Source: Sphaerolaimus hirsutus (lineage: Eukaryota > Nematoda > Chromadorea > Monhysterida > Sphaerolaimidae). From it: a stretch of DNA of 64,000 nt. This document shows, piece after piece, positions 44,121-56,400 of this stretch (within the stretch, counting starts at the first letter, position 1; each line of letters begins with the position of its first letter). The notes below the pieces were generated by a model. That model was not told the origin of the DNA and searched no databases. It worked only from the letters and a program-made list of their open reading frames with translations. The DNA lies in assembly GCA_964036195.1 (NCBI GenBank), contig OZ038455.1:17253855-17317854 (forward strand), read 5' to 3'. A program made the position numbers and the translations under genes.

Positions 44121-45833
44121 TATTATTTCCCGTCGCGCCGTCGAATTAGGCTCGACAACATCCTCCCTGACTGTATGGTTGCTGACGAATTTTTCGAGTA
44201 ATTCCACCAACCAAGCGAGCAGGCTCCACGGTAAATTTCGCTTCACTTTCGCGTGTTGAATTGTTTTGTGTTCCCCGATAGTTCGGGAAGCCGCAGTGCG
44301 GGTCTGACAATCTGCGTGGCTCTGTATAAAAAAATCGTATACCCACCCTATTTATGCCGCCAACTCGCCCATTTTTACCCATCACAGTGTTTGTTTTCCC
44401 TTGCAGAACGCCTTAGAGATGGTCGCTTGACGTTTGCCAGTATCAAATCGAGACTGCGCACTTTTTTCTGGTATGTTTTGCTTTCAGCCGTTTGGTTGCT
44501 CACTTTGTTTTTTATCGAAGTCCTTGTGATTCTATCCATCGGCATTCTTTTTTCGATTTTTTTTTCGATAATGTGCCAAAAATTCGATTGGGATTCTTGA
44601 TTTGGATACCCTTTGTAAGTCGCATTTTTTGGTTTGGATATGCTTTACATACAAATTTGTGATATTTTTAGAATATTTTAAGCTCTGCTTAGGCTTAGGT
44701 CTGAGTTTATTGGTGACGTGCTCATTCTCTGGAAGGAGGTACGAGTGTCACTTGGACCTAGGCCAATTAGTAAACGAACACTGACAAATTGTTTGCCGTG
44801 CTTCTTTCAGTTTCGAACGCGTCGGGGCGGTGCGTTGTCGTTCTTGGCACCATGCCTGGTGAGATGGTTTTCGTCGACTCCACATATGCGTTTCGTCGTG
44901 TCCCGCGTTCACAATGGGTTAGTCCAATTGTGGTGGTTGAGTGGTTTTCTGTCGTGCTTGGAACGAGATGGTTTGTCTCCAGTCTGTGTCTTGGTTGGAT
45001 GATTTGGGTACCGTATTTGCTCGAATGATTTGTCTGGACAGTTATTTTTCGTGATATTTTCGAAGGGTGGACTATTCGATGATTTTGCATAAAATTTGAA
45101 AAAATAGTTCCACCCTAAACACTTATCATATGCCTGAAGGGGAATTTATTCAAGGGGGAGGGGGTTATTATTTACTCCCTCATCTAACTGGGGGTAGTTT
45201 TTCAATTATTAACCGTGGTTTATTAACCGAGGTGGAACGTGGAACTATTCTAGCAGATACGGTAGTTTCACACTTCATTTCTGTGTGTCTATCTAGAGTT
45301 TACCTAGTTTTCTCGTTAATCTCACAGCTCGTGAATGCGGATGGGAGGCAGTGCTGTGTCGTTGCGCCGTTTCATCTCGGCGTAGCGGTTGGCCGTTTGT
45401 CAAGTTGCTAAGAATGCGGCGCCCTGCGAACCCTGTTGCTTCCGCCGCTTCACCGATGTGCTCGCTGCCCGCGTCTGCATAGGTTGGTGATTAATCTGTA
45501 TTGATGCCTCCTAGTTTAGTTAAGAAGGTCTTTGTACCGTATTTAGTACGTAAATTTTTGGCTGATGTTTTTATTAAATAGACAATTTCGATGCCCATGA
45601 CAAGTAAAACGGTTAAAAAACATCGGCCATCATTAGCTGGGGGTTGACCGAGATATACAAAAATTTCGGGTCTCAAATACTCTAAGTATTTCATTGAAAA
45701 ATAATCTACTTGCAGCTCACGGGTGAGATTTTTGCTGCGGTGCCGTGTCTTGGTGCTGTGGCGGCTGATACGGTTATCTGCAGCTTTGCCAGACTGTTGG
45801 CAGGCCAAGCTTTGGTCAGTGATTTTCTGGGTA
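44120..45833 (+). CDS. unidentified gene, exon-like segments
   Basis: Splice-bounded open segments on the plus strand: 44116-44231 (acceptor cggtgcag, donor GTAAAT), 44407-44470 (acceptor cccttgcag, donor GTATGT), about 44699-44738 (donor GTACGA), 44811-44858 (acceptor cttctttcag, donor GTGAGA), 45330-45409 (acceptor tctcacag) and 45717-45828 (acceptor ctacttgcag). The first four join in phase and give peptides such as SSLTVWLLTNFSSN and FIGDVLILWKE. Beyond that the frames do not connect cleanly, and the last two blocks are also open on the minus strand. I do not recognise the product. A TA-target MITE (45011-45262) lies in one intron. It may be a real gene, a decayed one or two genes. Confidence 0.35.
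45011..45262. mobile_element. TA-target TIR MITE
   Basis: 252 bp, CCGTATTTGCTCGAA to TTCTAGCAGATACGG, flanked by TA at 45009-45010 and 45263-45264. Diverged member of the family listed at 8296-8711. Confidence 0.7.
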
Positions 45834-45835
45834 TG

Positions 45836-46404
45836 TGTAATGCGGGTTTGGACAATGTATTCACTGTTGTGCGTTGACCACTTGAAGTTTGAAGTTTACT
45901 TTTTCATCGATGTTTTCCTGAATATTCGAATATAGCCTAAGATAGATATATTTAAGTTTATTAAAATTTAAAATGTGATAGAATGTTTGTATTAAATTTT
46001 TTTTAAATGTCTAATGTTTATTTACACATTGTTCAAATTCTATGAATTGCAATTTTTTTAAATGTCTAATGTTTATTTACACATTGTTCAAATTCTATGA
46101 ATTGCAATGGAGAAAACATCCCTAGTGTTTTTGTTGTCGTGATGCTTTTCCATGTTAATTGTACTCTAGTTTTTTCTATTAATGTTGGTAGGGATTGTCA
46201 TGTTCGATTTTCATTTGATTTGAGTACAGTGTTCCGGTACGATACTTCTGTATGGTAAGTACCGGTAGATTTCATTGTGAACTGTGCAGTCAGTTGACTA
46301 TACCTGATAGTCGCTTGAAGCTAAAAACTATGCTTTCCATTTATGAACTCACTACAGACATCACAAATTGCAAACTTTTGATCGTTTAAAATACACTGTA
46401 AATA
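45836..46404. other. AT-rich stretch with a 55-bp tandem duplication
   Basis: A 55-bp unit containing AAATGTCTAATGTTTATTTA occurs twice head to tail between about 45998 and 46108 with almost no divergence. No gene was seen. Confidence 0.6.
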
Positions 46405-46843
46405 CCGTATTTCCTCGAAATACCCCCCCTCGAAATACCCCCCCCTCGTTTGACCCCCCCTCTCGAGACCACTATGAAACAATCACCCCCCTCGAAATAC
46501 CCCCCCCCAGATTGAGTGTAAAGAGAACGTACATGACGAATACTGCAGTTTGTGTTCTGCGTAGTGCAGAACACACGTTAAAACACTGTCGGAATCACGT
46601 TAGAACAGTGTTTATACCATCTACGCACTAATATCAGTCTACAGGAGTCTATACATGTCAGTTATTGATGCATTTTTCTACCCCAGCACACGTCACAAAC
46701 AACGATTTTGTACTAGGATTTCAAAAAATTTCAGGCGAAATAATAACCCCCCCCCCTCGAAATACCCCCCTCGTTTACCCCCCCCCTCTCGGGACCACTA
46801 TGAAACAATCACCCCCCCCGGGGGGTATTTCGAGGAAATACGG
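46405..46843. mobile_element. TA-target TIR MITE (CCGTATTTCCTCGAAATACCC ends)
   Basis: 439 bp with perfect inverted ends, flanked by TA at 46403-46404 and 46844-46845. Subterminal CCCCCCTCGAAATACCCCCC tracts occur at both sides. Confidence 0.85.
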
Positions 46844-47015
46844 TAGTCAGGTCATGTAATCATGTAAGCCCTGAAAAAGATCAAATTTTATTTTATCTCC
46901 TTAAATACATGATTTTTTACATTTTTGACATCACTTTTGACACTGGGATTATGACACCAGTATGCTATTTCATTGGTGTAGTTCTGTAAATATTTAGTAT
47001 TAAGACAGTCTCAGG

Positions 47016-48045
47016 TAGGGTTGGCACTTGATTATATTATCTGATGTTTTTTAATCACAGAGTGGAAACTGATTGAATTTTTTTTTGTCAAAAAGCAAAA
47101 TTTCTGGTGGACTTGCACTAGGTATTTTGCATTTTTTTTGCGCGGAAGCGCGCATTTGCTCACACTAGTGTTTGCATGGGTTTTGGGTCATTTTTTGTGT
47201 AACAGCTTCCGTTTATTCATGCTACCGTGTAATAATAAGCCGTGATATGCTAATGTAGTATATACTATCCAGCCAATGTGCTCCAACATACTTCTACAGT
47301 GTGTAACATCACTGTCAATGTATTAGCCTTCTCTTACAACCTCAGAAGTCGCGAATGTTTGACGAAAGGCAATACATGTTATAAGTCAACGTAAAAATGG
47401 ATATTTTTGAAAGAAATCACTGGTTATAATGCTATCCCTCGACTCCAGAGTCATAATAGGACCACTATAGACAATACATTGTCGGCCACTTAACATACCG
47501 TATATCCTCGAATAGACCCCAGGGGAGTTATTTTGACGACAGAGTTTTTGAGGGGGGACTTATCCGAGGGGGAGGAGTTATTCAAGGGAGGGAGTTATTT
47601 TTTCCTCAGAAACTTGACTGAATTCATCGTATGAATGCATTCTGTCAACTCATGTAATCCATGTATTTCACAGTTCAACAACAACAAAAAGGTGTTTATA
47701 CACTGCGTACATGTCATATATCTGCTGTCGCTGCCATACCTTCATTCTTTTGTATTTTCATCGATCATTTTTGTAAATTTTATAGCATATTTTTCACCCA
47801 GAGGGGGGACTTATTCGAGGGGGGACTTATTTTTGGTCAGTGTTTTTGGGAGTTATTCAAGGGGGAGGTGTTATTCGAGGGGGTCTTATTCCAGGATATA
47901 CGGTACACATATTTTTCTCTAGACCCCCATTTTGGACAATTTAAAAAAAATCTGAATTTAAATTAAAAAAAAAATCTTTAAAAAAATGTTTTTATCAAAA
48001 ATTGATAAAAAATCAAGATGTTTAAAAAAAATTTTTCCAACCCTA
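47016..48045. mobile_element. hAT-type element (TAGGGTTGG ends) carrying a nested MITE
   Basis: TAGGGTTGGC to TTCCAACCCTA with 8-bp flanks gtctcagg (47008-47015) and gtctcagt (48046-48053), seven of eight matching. It contains the TA-target MITE 47498-47903. Without it the element is about 620 bp, close to the copy at 16449-17093. Confidence 0.85.
47498..47903. mobile_element. TA-target TIR MITE nested in a hAT element
   Basis: 406 bp, CCGTATATCCTCGAATAGA to TCTTATTCCAGGATATACGG, flanked by TA on both sides. Inserted into the older hAT copy. Confidence 0.82.
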
Positions 48046-48375
48046 GTCTCAGTGCACTAATCAAATCTCTACAAACATTCATCGGATACATCTGACGAAT
48101 TGTGACAACAAACATTTGTTTACTTTACCAATTTTCAGTGAAAAATCAACTTTCAATGTACTCAATTTTACATTTTTATTGTTTTTACATAACTTGCCCT
48201 GAAACTATTCATGTTGCATATTGTTAAAACAAATTTACTTTTAGTCGATAAATACCTGCATATACTCGAGTACATGAGTAAATACGTTTACCTACGTTTC
48301 CTCCAAAAAAAGTTCCAGTGCTAGCTTTTACATCTACTTTTTGAAAGTATGCAAGTACAGAAAACATATTTCAGG

Positions 48376-49065
48376 TAGGGTTCAAACGGGATCCCGATCC
48401 CGATCCTGAATCCCGAGAAATTTCAGGATTTTGTGGTCCTGATCCCGATCTCGATCCCAAAACCTCAATCCTGATCCCGATCCCGAAGTTTGAAAAAGCT
48501 GATCCCGATCCTGAAACTTTGAAAATCCCAATCCCGAAAAAATACCCCAATCCCAATCCCGGAAAAATTCACAGATACAATAGGTGCCAGAAATGGCACT
48601 TTTAAAGGACCATTTTGTATGCAGTTTTGAAAATTTTGCAGGCGCGCATGACTCCACCTCCATCTATATCTCTATTGCGTGGGCATGGACACCACTATGA
48701 ATGGATTCAATACAGTGCCCATTACTAGACACTGGAGTGAATGACAATGTCAGGCAGCCCATTGCGCAGTACCTAAATGAATCTATAACATTGTTTTGGA
48801 TGCCAATTTTATCCAACGTTTCTGGCATCCATTTTTTTGGTGTGTTGGGCCATTTTGTGAAATGTCAGATAAAACAACCCTAAAAACCAATTTTTTAGAC
48901 CTAAATCCCTATCCCAAAAAAACGCCAATCCCGATCCCGAAAGGTCAATCCTGATCCTGATCCCGAAATCTCAAAAGCCAATCCCGATCCCGAAAGGCCA
49001 ATCCCGATCCCAAAATCTCAAACAACCAATCCCGATCCCGAAAAGTCAATACCGCTTGAACCCTA
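48376..49065. mobile_element. hAT-type element of the TAGGGTTCAAACGGGA family
   Basis: 690 bp, TAGGGTTCAAACGGGATCC to GCTTGAACCCTA. A perfect 8-bp duplication, atttcagg, lies at 48368-48375 and 49066-49073. Both arms are arrays of CCCGATCCCGAA-like units; the centre (about 48570-48890) is unique AT-rich sequence with no transposase. Confidence 0.88.
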
Positions 49066-49073
49066 ATTTCAGG

Positions 49074-49529
49074 TAGCCTTTTTTATCAATTTTTGAACGC
49101 ATAGAAGGAAAAACGAGAATATGCTAAAAAGAGACAAAAAATAGTCAAAAATATAAGCCCAAAATTTGCTTAAAATATGCAAAAAGTCAGGATAAAATAG
49201 TTGAAAATGAATATACAATATGTCCTTGAATAGGTCCTCCCCCTTGAATAACACCCCCTTGGATAACTCCCCCTTGTTTGTCAGGTGAGGAAAGAAAACT
49301 CCCCTTGAATAACTCCCCTCCTGAGTAACTCCCCCTTCTGGGTATTTGATGTGTATCCACAACGTGTATTTGAATGATTCAGATGCTGATGAACAGTAAT
49401 TTTAGTGTGAAAACCTCTTTTTTGTTGTTTTTGAACTGTTTAATATACTCGGCCGACATTACACCCTACATTTTTTTGGAGGTAACACTTCAGCATGACA
49501 TCATAACCACAGTCCTGAACCGCAGCTGA
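49074..49529. other. repeat debris
   Basis: Includes TTGAATAACTCCCCC-type units at 49225-49340 from the TA-target MITE family without clear ends. No coding signal. Confidence 0.5.
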
Positions 49530-49532
49530 CTG

Positions 49533-49756
49533 GTGGTAATCCCAAGCATTGCACAGTGTCAATTGTGTATCCAAATCTTATTTTTTCATATCCAAATGTT
49601 ATGTTTTTTATCCAAATCTTATTTTTTGACATAAGATTTGTATACAAAAACATAAGATTTGGATATGAAAAATGAGATTGGGATACACAATTGACACTTT
49701 ACTTTACATTTTACTCCACATTTGACACTTTACTTTACAGGGCTCAAGACTGCCCC
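49533..49756. mobile_element. introner-like family TIR element, CTG target
   Basis: 224 bp from GTGGTAATCCCAAGC to GGGCTCAAGACTGCCCC, flanked by CTG at 49530-49532 and 49757-49759. The interior holds inverted copies of a TATCCAAATCTTA unit. Intergenic copy. Confidence 0.75.
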
Positions 49757-49990
49757 CTGAACCAGTTCGGGATGAAGTGGAGTGGAGGCGGGAGTCAGTT
49801 CATAAGTTTTCATTTGGCTGTCTGCCGGCTGAAGACATAAATCATATCTATTTGTAGAGTATCATGTCTGCCAAGTATACCTGGATTACATGAGTTGATG
49901 GAATGCATTCACGCAATGAAAAAAATGCAAGTTCTGAGGAAAAAATAACTCCCCCTTGAATAACACCCCCTTGAATAAATAACTCCCCCC

Positions 49991-51295
49991 TAGTGATGTA
50001 AAAGCGCCATGGCGCTGGCGCCTGGCGCTAGTGCCAAAGCAAAAAGCGCCATGACGCTTTTGGCGCTTGGCGTCATTTTGCTGTGGCGCTTGGCGCTGGA
50101 CTTATGAAAAGCGCCATGGCGCTTTTGGCGCTTGGCGCTATAATGCTCTGGCGCCATTGGCGCTTGGCGCTAGTGTTTTGAAAAGCGCCACACAGTTGAA
50201 AAATTCACAGCAACAATTGATCATAGGCGGAGTAAGTGCTTGTGCGCTTGTGAATGTCACAAGCGGAATTTTTGGTGTCACAAGCAGAAATTTCACTGTC
50301 ACATTGTGACATTCACAAGCATGTATTGTACAAACGAGAGTGAGAGCACAAAATTAGCTCAAAATTGCTAAAATTTGCTCCATTTTGCCAATTTTCACCT
50401 TTACAATCACTATTTTCATCTATACACATGATTATATACCTATTTTTGGCCAATTTTATTTATATTCATGGCGATTTCGAAAATTTTGGCTGGCTGCCAA
50501 CTTTACATAAAGGCTCCGATAAGAAGGTGTCACAAGGTGAAATTTTGGCTTATGTGAATGTCACAAGCGCAAATTGGGACTTTGCGCCGCCTATGCAATT
50601 GATGCAAAAAGATGTGTAAATTGCAAAAATAAAAATTTAATAAAGACTCAAAATTTTGTAATATTTATCTTAAGAGCTTTTGGAAACTGTGTTTTGGCCA
50701 TTATCATCCGAATGCCCCTTCCCCAATTGCTTCACTATCTACATATATCTGGAGCAAACTGGCACTTTTGCTACAAAAACTTTTAATATAAAAATAGCTA
50801 ATTTTTGCACTGTAAGGCAATTACTTTAAGGCTAATAAATTTATAATCTCATATTTACTGTTGCAATATCATATCTCACACGAAGAGTTTCATTTTTTTA
50901 TCTAATAACTGCAGCAAACTGCAACTTACCGCAGAAGCAACATTTTGGCTGATTGATGCTAAAAGAATTATAGATGATCACATCTGATTTTAACTAAACT
51001 TATTCCAGTGCTCTAAAAAGCTTTAACTCGCTGCAAATGAAAAAAATAAATAGAACTGAACGCAAAGCGTTTCATAACCACCGCTGCATATACAAACTGT
51101 AAAGTTATTTTGGCGATGCGCTTGGCGCCACTGTCCTCTGGCGCCATTGGCGCTTGGCGCCATGGTCTGGAAAAGCGCCATGGCGCTTTTGGCACTTGGC
51201 GCCATTTTGCTGTGGCGCCATTGGCGCTTGGCGCTGGCTTTGGAAAAAGCGCCATGGCGCTTGGCGCTAAAGTCCTGGCGCTTTTTACATCACTA
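49991..51295. mobile_element. hAT-type element with GGCGCC-palindrome ends (TAGTGATGTAAAA)
   Basis: 1,305 bp from TAGTGATGTAAAAGCGCC to GGCGCTTTTTACATCACTA. 8-bp flanks are ctcccccc (49983-49990) and ctccccct (51296-51303). Both ends consist of reiterated GCGCCATGGCGCTTGGCGC units; the centre is AT-rich. No intact transposase ORF. It interrupts an older TA-target MITE. Related end fragments occur at 51480-51530, 52520-52650 and 54640-54700. Confidence 0.78.
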
Positions 51296-51779
51296 CTCCC
51301 CCTACAAACCTTTTGATGAAATAATAACTCCCCAGGGGACTTATTCAAGGATATACGGTAAATAATAGCCCACATGTAGCCTAAATTCCGGGGGGGTTTA
51401 CTCATGAGTAAAAGTGAAAAAATACTTTGTTTTCTGTACTCAAGAGGAGAGTAAAAAATAAATACTTTATGTCAATGAAGTGGCGCTATGGCGCCTTAAA
51501 TGGTGCCAGGTTCCATCACTACCGATGTCGGCCACCGCCATGGCGCAGCCGCCGGCGATTATAGGAAAGCTAGAGCCACCTCATAACAAACACAAGTAGG
51601 TAATCTAAGCAAAAACAATGTTCAATAAGTAAAAAGTGTGTATGGCTTCACACTCTCTGTATCTAACCATCTTTATTTTTCATTGATGGCCTCAATTTAT
51701 GCCTGTCTTTCGCTGGCATCAAGCCAAGCGCATGAAATCACAGTTTCCCCACTTCGTAGTGGCACGGGACGCGCGCGCG

Positions 51780-52035
51780 TACTGAGCGAACGCTCATTGG
51801 TCGGCCAACGGCAGGTTGCTGATGGTGTCCCGGTCGGCGCCTGTGCTCGACGTGATGACTCCACCGGCAGCTACTGCGACAGCATCTCGCTCGGGGGACA
51901 GCGTCGACACGCGATACAGACCCAACTTGGCACTGTGCCATATAAGGACGGCGCCCATGGTGGGCGAAGCCAGGTGGTGGATGGATTGTTTACTACTGCG
52001 CAGTGTTCTGGTATGCTCTGAGCGTTTTATTCGGG
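51780..52035. CDS. GC-rich exon-like block, strand unresolved
   Basis: The block is open on both strands. On the plus strand, an acceptor ccaacggcag (ending 51811) leads into a frame through to a strong donor CGG|GTGAGT near 52033. On the minus strand, an acceptor actgcgcag leads into a frame containing MGAVLIWHSAKLGLYRVSTL and ending at a stop near 51797. I recognise neither product. The local GC content and splice signals make an exon likely. Confidence 0.3.
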
Positions 52036-52939
52036 TGAGTAACAATTTTGGCATGACGATTGACACTGCGTGACATTAAGGCACCCAGCACACTCGAGTA
52101 GTCCTACTGAAAATGCAAACCACGCTTGCATCTAGCTCACAATACCCACTGCTTGCAACATCTGTAAAGTAATGGAATAATTTGTCACAGGTTTTTCATA
52201 CATATAAAACCTTGCAGGCATGATTCCGATTTTTTTGCAAACAGGTTTCGTTTATTTTTATTAGGTGATGACTTTTGAGAATAACAAAAAAAATAAGATG
52301 AAAATGAAATATTATTTTTATACAATTTGTATACAAATAAATTTTATAAGTCCAACTCTGTTCAATACCATTCAATATTTTTTTTGTAAACTAATTTTTA
52401 GTTTGCTGGCAGTTAACTAGTTTGTGCATCATCTTTGTAGTAAGTTCAATGAACTAAACACTGCAGCATCAATTTAGGTACTCGTTATTCTGCAAACATC
52501 ATTATTATACAACAAACTTTTTGACGCTGGCGTATTGGCGCTTGGCGCCTTTGCCGTCTGGCGCCATTGCAGCTTGGCGTCGAGGTCCAGAAAAGCGCCA
52601 CAGCGCTCTTGGTGCTTGGCACCAAAACATTGGCACTTTTTCCATCACTAACCAAGACAGCAAAAATTTAATTTTTTGTCACTTTCTTGATGTTACCACA
52701 AAGATAAAGCTGTAAGAACGAAACCAGACACGTTTGACTTGACTCCCTCCCAAAAAATATGAAAAAATAAACCCCCTGGGGGTGTTTTGAGGAAATACGG
52801 TAAATATGTGCATACTAAAGATCTGTATATGGTCATCTGCTGCGGAAAAAAGATGTTACAGCAATAAAGCACAGGTATTTTAATTTATCCATTCGAACAG
52901 ATGTGCAATCAAATGCATAGGTAGGAAAGTGGTTAACTA
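52036..52939. other. intergenic stretch with repeat fragments
   Basis: AT-rich, with a GGCGCC-type fragment at 52520-52650 and a TA-target MITE right end at about 52760-52803. No exon was recognised. Confidence 0.5.
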
Positions 52940-52942
52940 CAG

Positions 52943-53164
52943 GCGGCAGTCCCAAGCGCTGTAAGGTGTAAAGTAAAGTGTCAAATGTAATGTCAAATGC
53001 AAAGTAAACTGTAAATTGTAATGCAAAGTTCAGTAATAAAATTTTTTCTTTTTTGTTTTGATTGACACTTTACTTTGCATTTGTCTTTACATTTGACACT
53101 TTACTTTGCATTTGACTTTACATTTGACACTTTACTTTACACTTTACAGAGCTTGGGACTGCCC
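52943..53164. mobile_element. introner-like family TIR element, CAG target, 5' of the CAP gene
   Basis: 222 bp, GCGGCAGTCCCAAGC to GCTTGGGACTGCCC, flanked by CAG at 52940-52942 and 53165-53167. It starts GC rather than GT. It lies about 240 bp before the CAP start codon, so it could be a 5' UTR intron or intergenic. Confidence 0.78.
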
Positions 53165-53401
53165 CAGGTAAAAATAATGTGTTCTGAATCATTAGTAGAA
53201 AACCTACGATTGGTTCAATTTCATATGAGGCATAGTTCGCATAAAATGAAATAAACCATGGAATAAGTTGAAGAAGCTGCAGCTGCGCTGACGACAAACA
53301 CAAATCTGGCGTTGCGGGGACACAAAAAGGGCCGCGAGCAGTAATCCGCTCATTCATTTCCATTTTCCAGTAAAGACACCACATAAATTCAAGTAGTGAG
53401 A

Positions 53402-56400
53402 ATGCAAGTGGCTCTGTTGTTCACGTGCGCGGCGCTGTTCGGATCGGCGCGTGGTCTGTCCAGCTGGAGGACCGCCATGCTCAACAAACACAACGAGCTG
53501 CGCGCACTGGTGCCAGTTCCAGACCCTGTAGAATGTCAAATGTGATGCAAAGTGTACAAAGTCATGGAAAATGCCCTGCAAAACGGCTGCCGTTTTGCAG
53601 GGCATTTTACATGACTTTTGACACTTTGCATGACATTAGAAATTTTACAGGGTCTGGGACTGCTCCCTGGTCGCCAGCGGCAAGGCCACTGGTTACGGCG
53701 GCAAGCTGCTGCCGCCTGCTTCCAACCTCGGCAATATGGTGAATTGATGGCGCGCCCCAATGCTCACCATGCATTTTTTCAGACATTCTCCCCATAGCCA
53801 TATGCCATTAGTGCCCAACACGATCAACGATGGCAAAAACACAGAAATTGAACACAGAAACTCATTGAGTTTATGTGTTTTTGTTTTACACAGAAACACG
53901 GAAACTCAAATTTTATGAAAAACTCAAAACTCAAACGAGTTTTTTATTGGAGAACACAGGAAACACAGAAACACAGAAAAGTTTTTTGAGTTTTTTCATT
54001 GGATTTGAGGAATACTGTGCTGTGTTTAACTGAACAAAATAAGAAATGTGCACAAGTGCATATCAACAGATAACAAATTTTCTAAACTTAATAACAAGTA
54101 TTATAACAAAATACAACCAGTAACAAAATGGCACCTGGTCATTATGACGATGATGGGAATTGTGATCGACACTGACTGATTGACAAAGACACATGCACCC
54201 GTCAGCTCACTCCACAGAGTTGAGGGCTCACCCCAAAGCTGCCAAAAGCATAACCTGGTCACTTGTAAAATGGATTATTTACAACTCTAGAGGTCAAAAG
54301 ATGAGTTAGTCAAGTGTAACCAGTAAAGTAAAATGTCATCAAAAATGCCAAATGTTAAAACTTTAATTTGACATTTTGCATGACTGTTTTTCACATTTTA
54401 CATTTTGCAGCACATCTTACGGAGTCCCTGGACACGCTTAAACAAATTTGTAATGAGAAGACCACTGTTTTTGCACTGAACCTGCATTTATTTGGGTAAA
54501 AACTTGCATTTTATGAAAAAGCTTGAGTTTTTACAAAAAAAAACAGAAATAAAAACAGAGTTACTCAAGTTTTTTTCATGAAAAAAACTCAAAACACAGG
54601 TATTCATTTTTGAAAAACTCAATCTCTAATCTTAAGCGCCACAGCAAAATGACGTCAAGCACCAGCGCCAGGCGCTTTTGTTCTCAGCGCCACCGAGAGA
54701 TAGCGCATGGTTTGCAAAGCACCAGACAAGCCAAACAGCAATGACACGCGCGCAGACCTGGAGCTATGCCCTGGCCAAGGCGGCGCAGTCGTGGGCGGTC
54801 CAGTGCAAGGGCGGGCACTCGGCTACCAGCATGGGCGAGAATATCGCCTCTGCTGGCATGTACGGGCCCTCCGGGCCTCCCGACTACACCTATACTTTTT
54901 ACGACCCCAAGGAACCCCAAGGCACGCGGCTCGCGTACGCGTTCAACCAGAGTTGTTACACAACACGGAACTTTTTTAAGAGTATATGTATGGTTATGTA
55001 ATATACTTTTATTTTTACTCACCCCTGAACAGGGTTGGTTTTAGTAAAATTATTTTTACCAAAATTGTATAAAAATTGTATTTTTGTTTTATTTTATTCT
55101 TCAATTTTCTATTGTATTTTTTTTTATTCTTCAATTTACCATTTTGTTTATTATTTATTTTTTATTTTAGTTCATGACCAGGATTGGTTTTGGTAAAAAA
55201 CTTTTTACTAAAATTGTAGTAAAATTGTATAAAAATTGTATTTTTTTTAAATTTTATTCATGTTTGTTATTCTTCAATTTTCCATTTTATTTATTTATTT
55301 TTTTATTCATTTTTTTTCTGAATTTTTGCCAACCCTGCCCCCAAGGCAGCCCCCCCCCCCCCCCTTCCCGGGGTGAGACCTAAAAATCCCGGGAAATTCA
55401 ACTTTTCCTATACATTTTTCAAGGTTTGTGCAAAAATTTGGCGCGCAAGCGCGCATTCATGTCCTCAAACATTTTATTATTAGTGGATTGGTTCCCATAG
55501 GCCCAAATCCTTGAAATTGATCTCAAAAGTATGTTCGTCGCTCTATATGTACATGTATTTACATACAAATACAGTGTTTTCTGGCACTGGCGCCAGCGCC
55601 AATGACGCCATGGCGTCGCGCCTACAAATGGCGCCAGCGCCATGGTGCCATTTCGTTACTGTGTAGGCAAAATTTTAGGGGGGGGGGGGTTCACCCCCCC
55701 CGCTCGCCGGGCTCCGTAAACAAGCAACCCCCCCGCTCAAAAATCCTGGATACGTCCCTGCCTGCCCCTGAATACAGAACATGTAAAATACTTTTTACCG
55801 GTACTTATAACTGTCATAAGTACATGCGAGTAAATTGCTTTTCTCCAGGAAAATGTAAAATCAAGTACTCTTCCCTAGGAAAATGTAAAAATGAGTACCG
55901 TATTTCCTCGAAATACCCGAGGGGGTTTATTCTTTCAGAGTGGAAATTTTGAGGGGGGGGGTATTTCGAGGGGGGTTATTATTTCGTCAGAAGTTTTCAC
56001 GAAATTCATAGTAAAGAGTACGCCATTATATATACAAAACAGGTGATCAACGTGTCCAAGTAGGGTATATTTGGACATATCAACATCTATCGCTACACAA
56101 ACTACCTAGTATATGTGTAGGTCCGATGCAAAATGCGACCAATTTTTACACTAGAAGACATAATAGATGTCGTCTTTAAGTCATTTTTAGTATTTTATAG
56201 GAAAATGATATGTGCAGGGTGTAAATTTACTGGAGTATACTTCAAGATAAACTCCAGAAAAAATGTCTTTAGCGTCGTGATCGGGAACAAAAAAATTCAA
56301 TGTCTCCCCTGCTAACGTACGACCTGTGACAGGGTATACATGGGATGGATTTTTGTAGATTAAGATGGTTTTATGCCACATGTCAATTTTTAGCATTCTA

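Noticed and set aside
44116-45833. Cytochrome P450 identity for the unresolved gene
   Set aside because: One peptide (SSLTVWLLTNFSSN) loosely resembles a P450 I-helix, but no ExxR or haem-binding cysteine motif was found.
49225-49340. CRISPR-like short direct repeats (TTGAATAACTCCCCC)
   Set aside because: Irregular spacing, part of a degraded MITE family seen elsewhere; the genome is eukaryotic.
55070-55320. T-rich tract as a functional or coding region
   Set aside because: Simple low-complexity sequence; the ORF within it is all Phe/Leu/Ile from T-runs.
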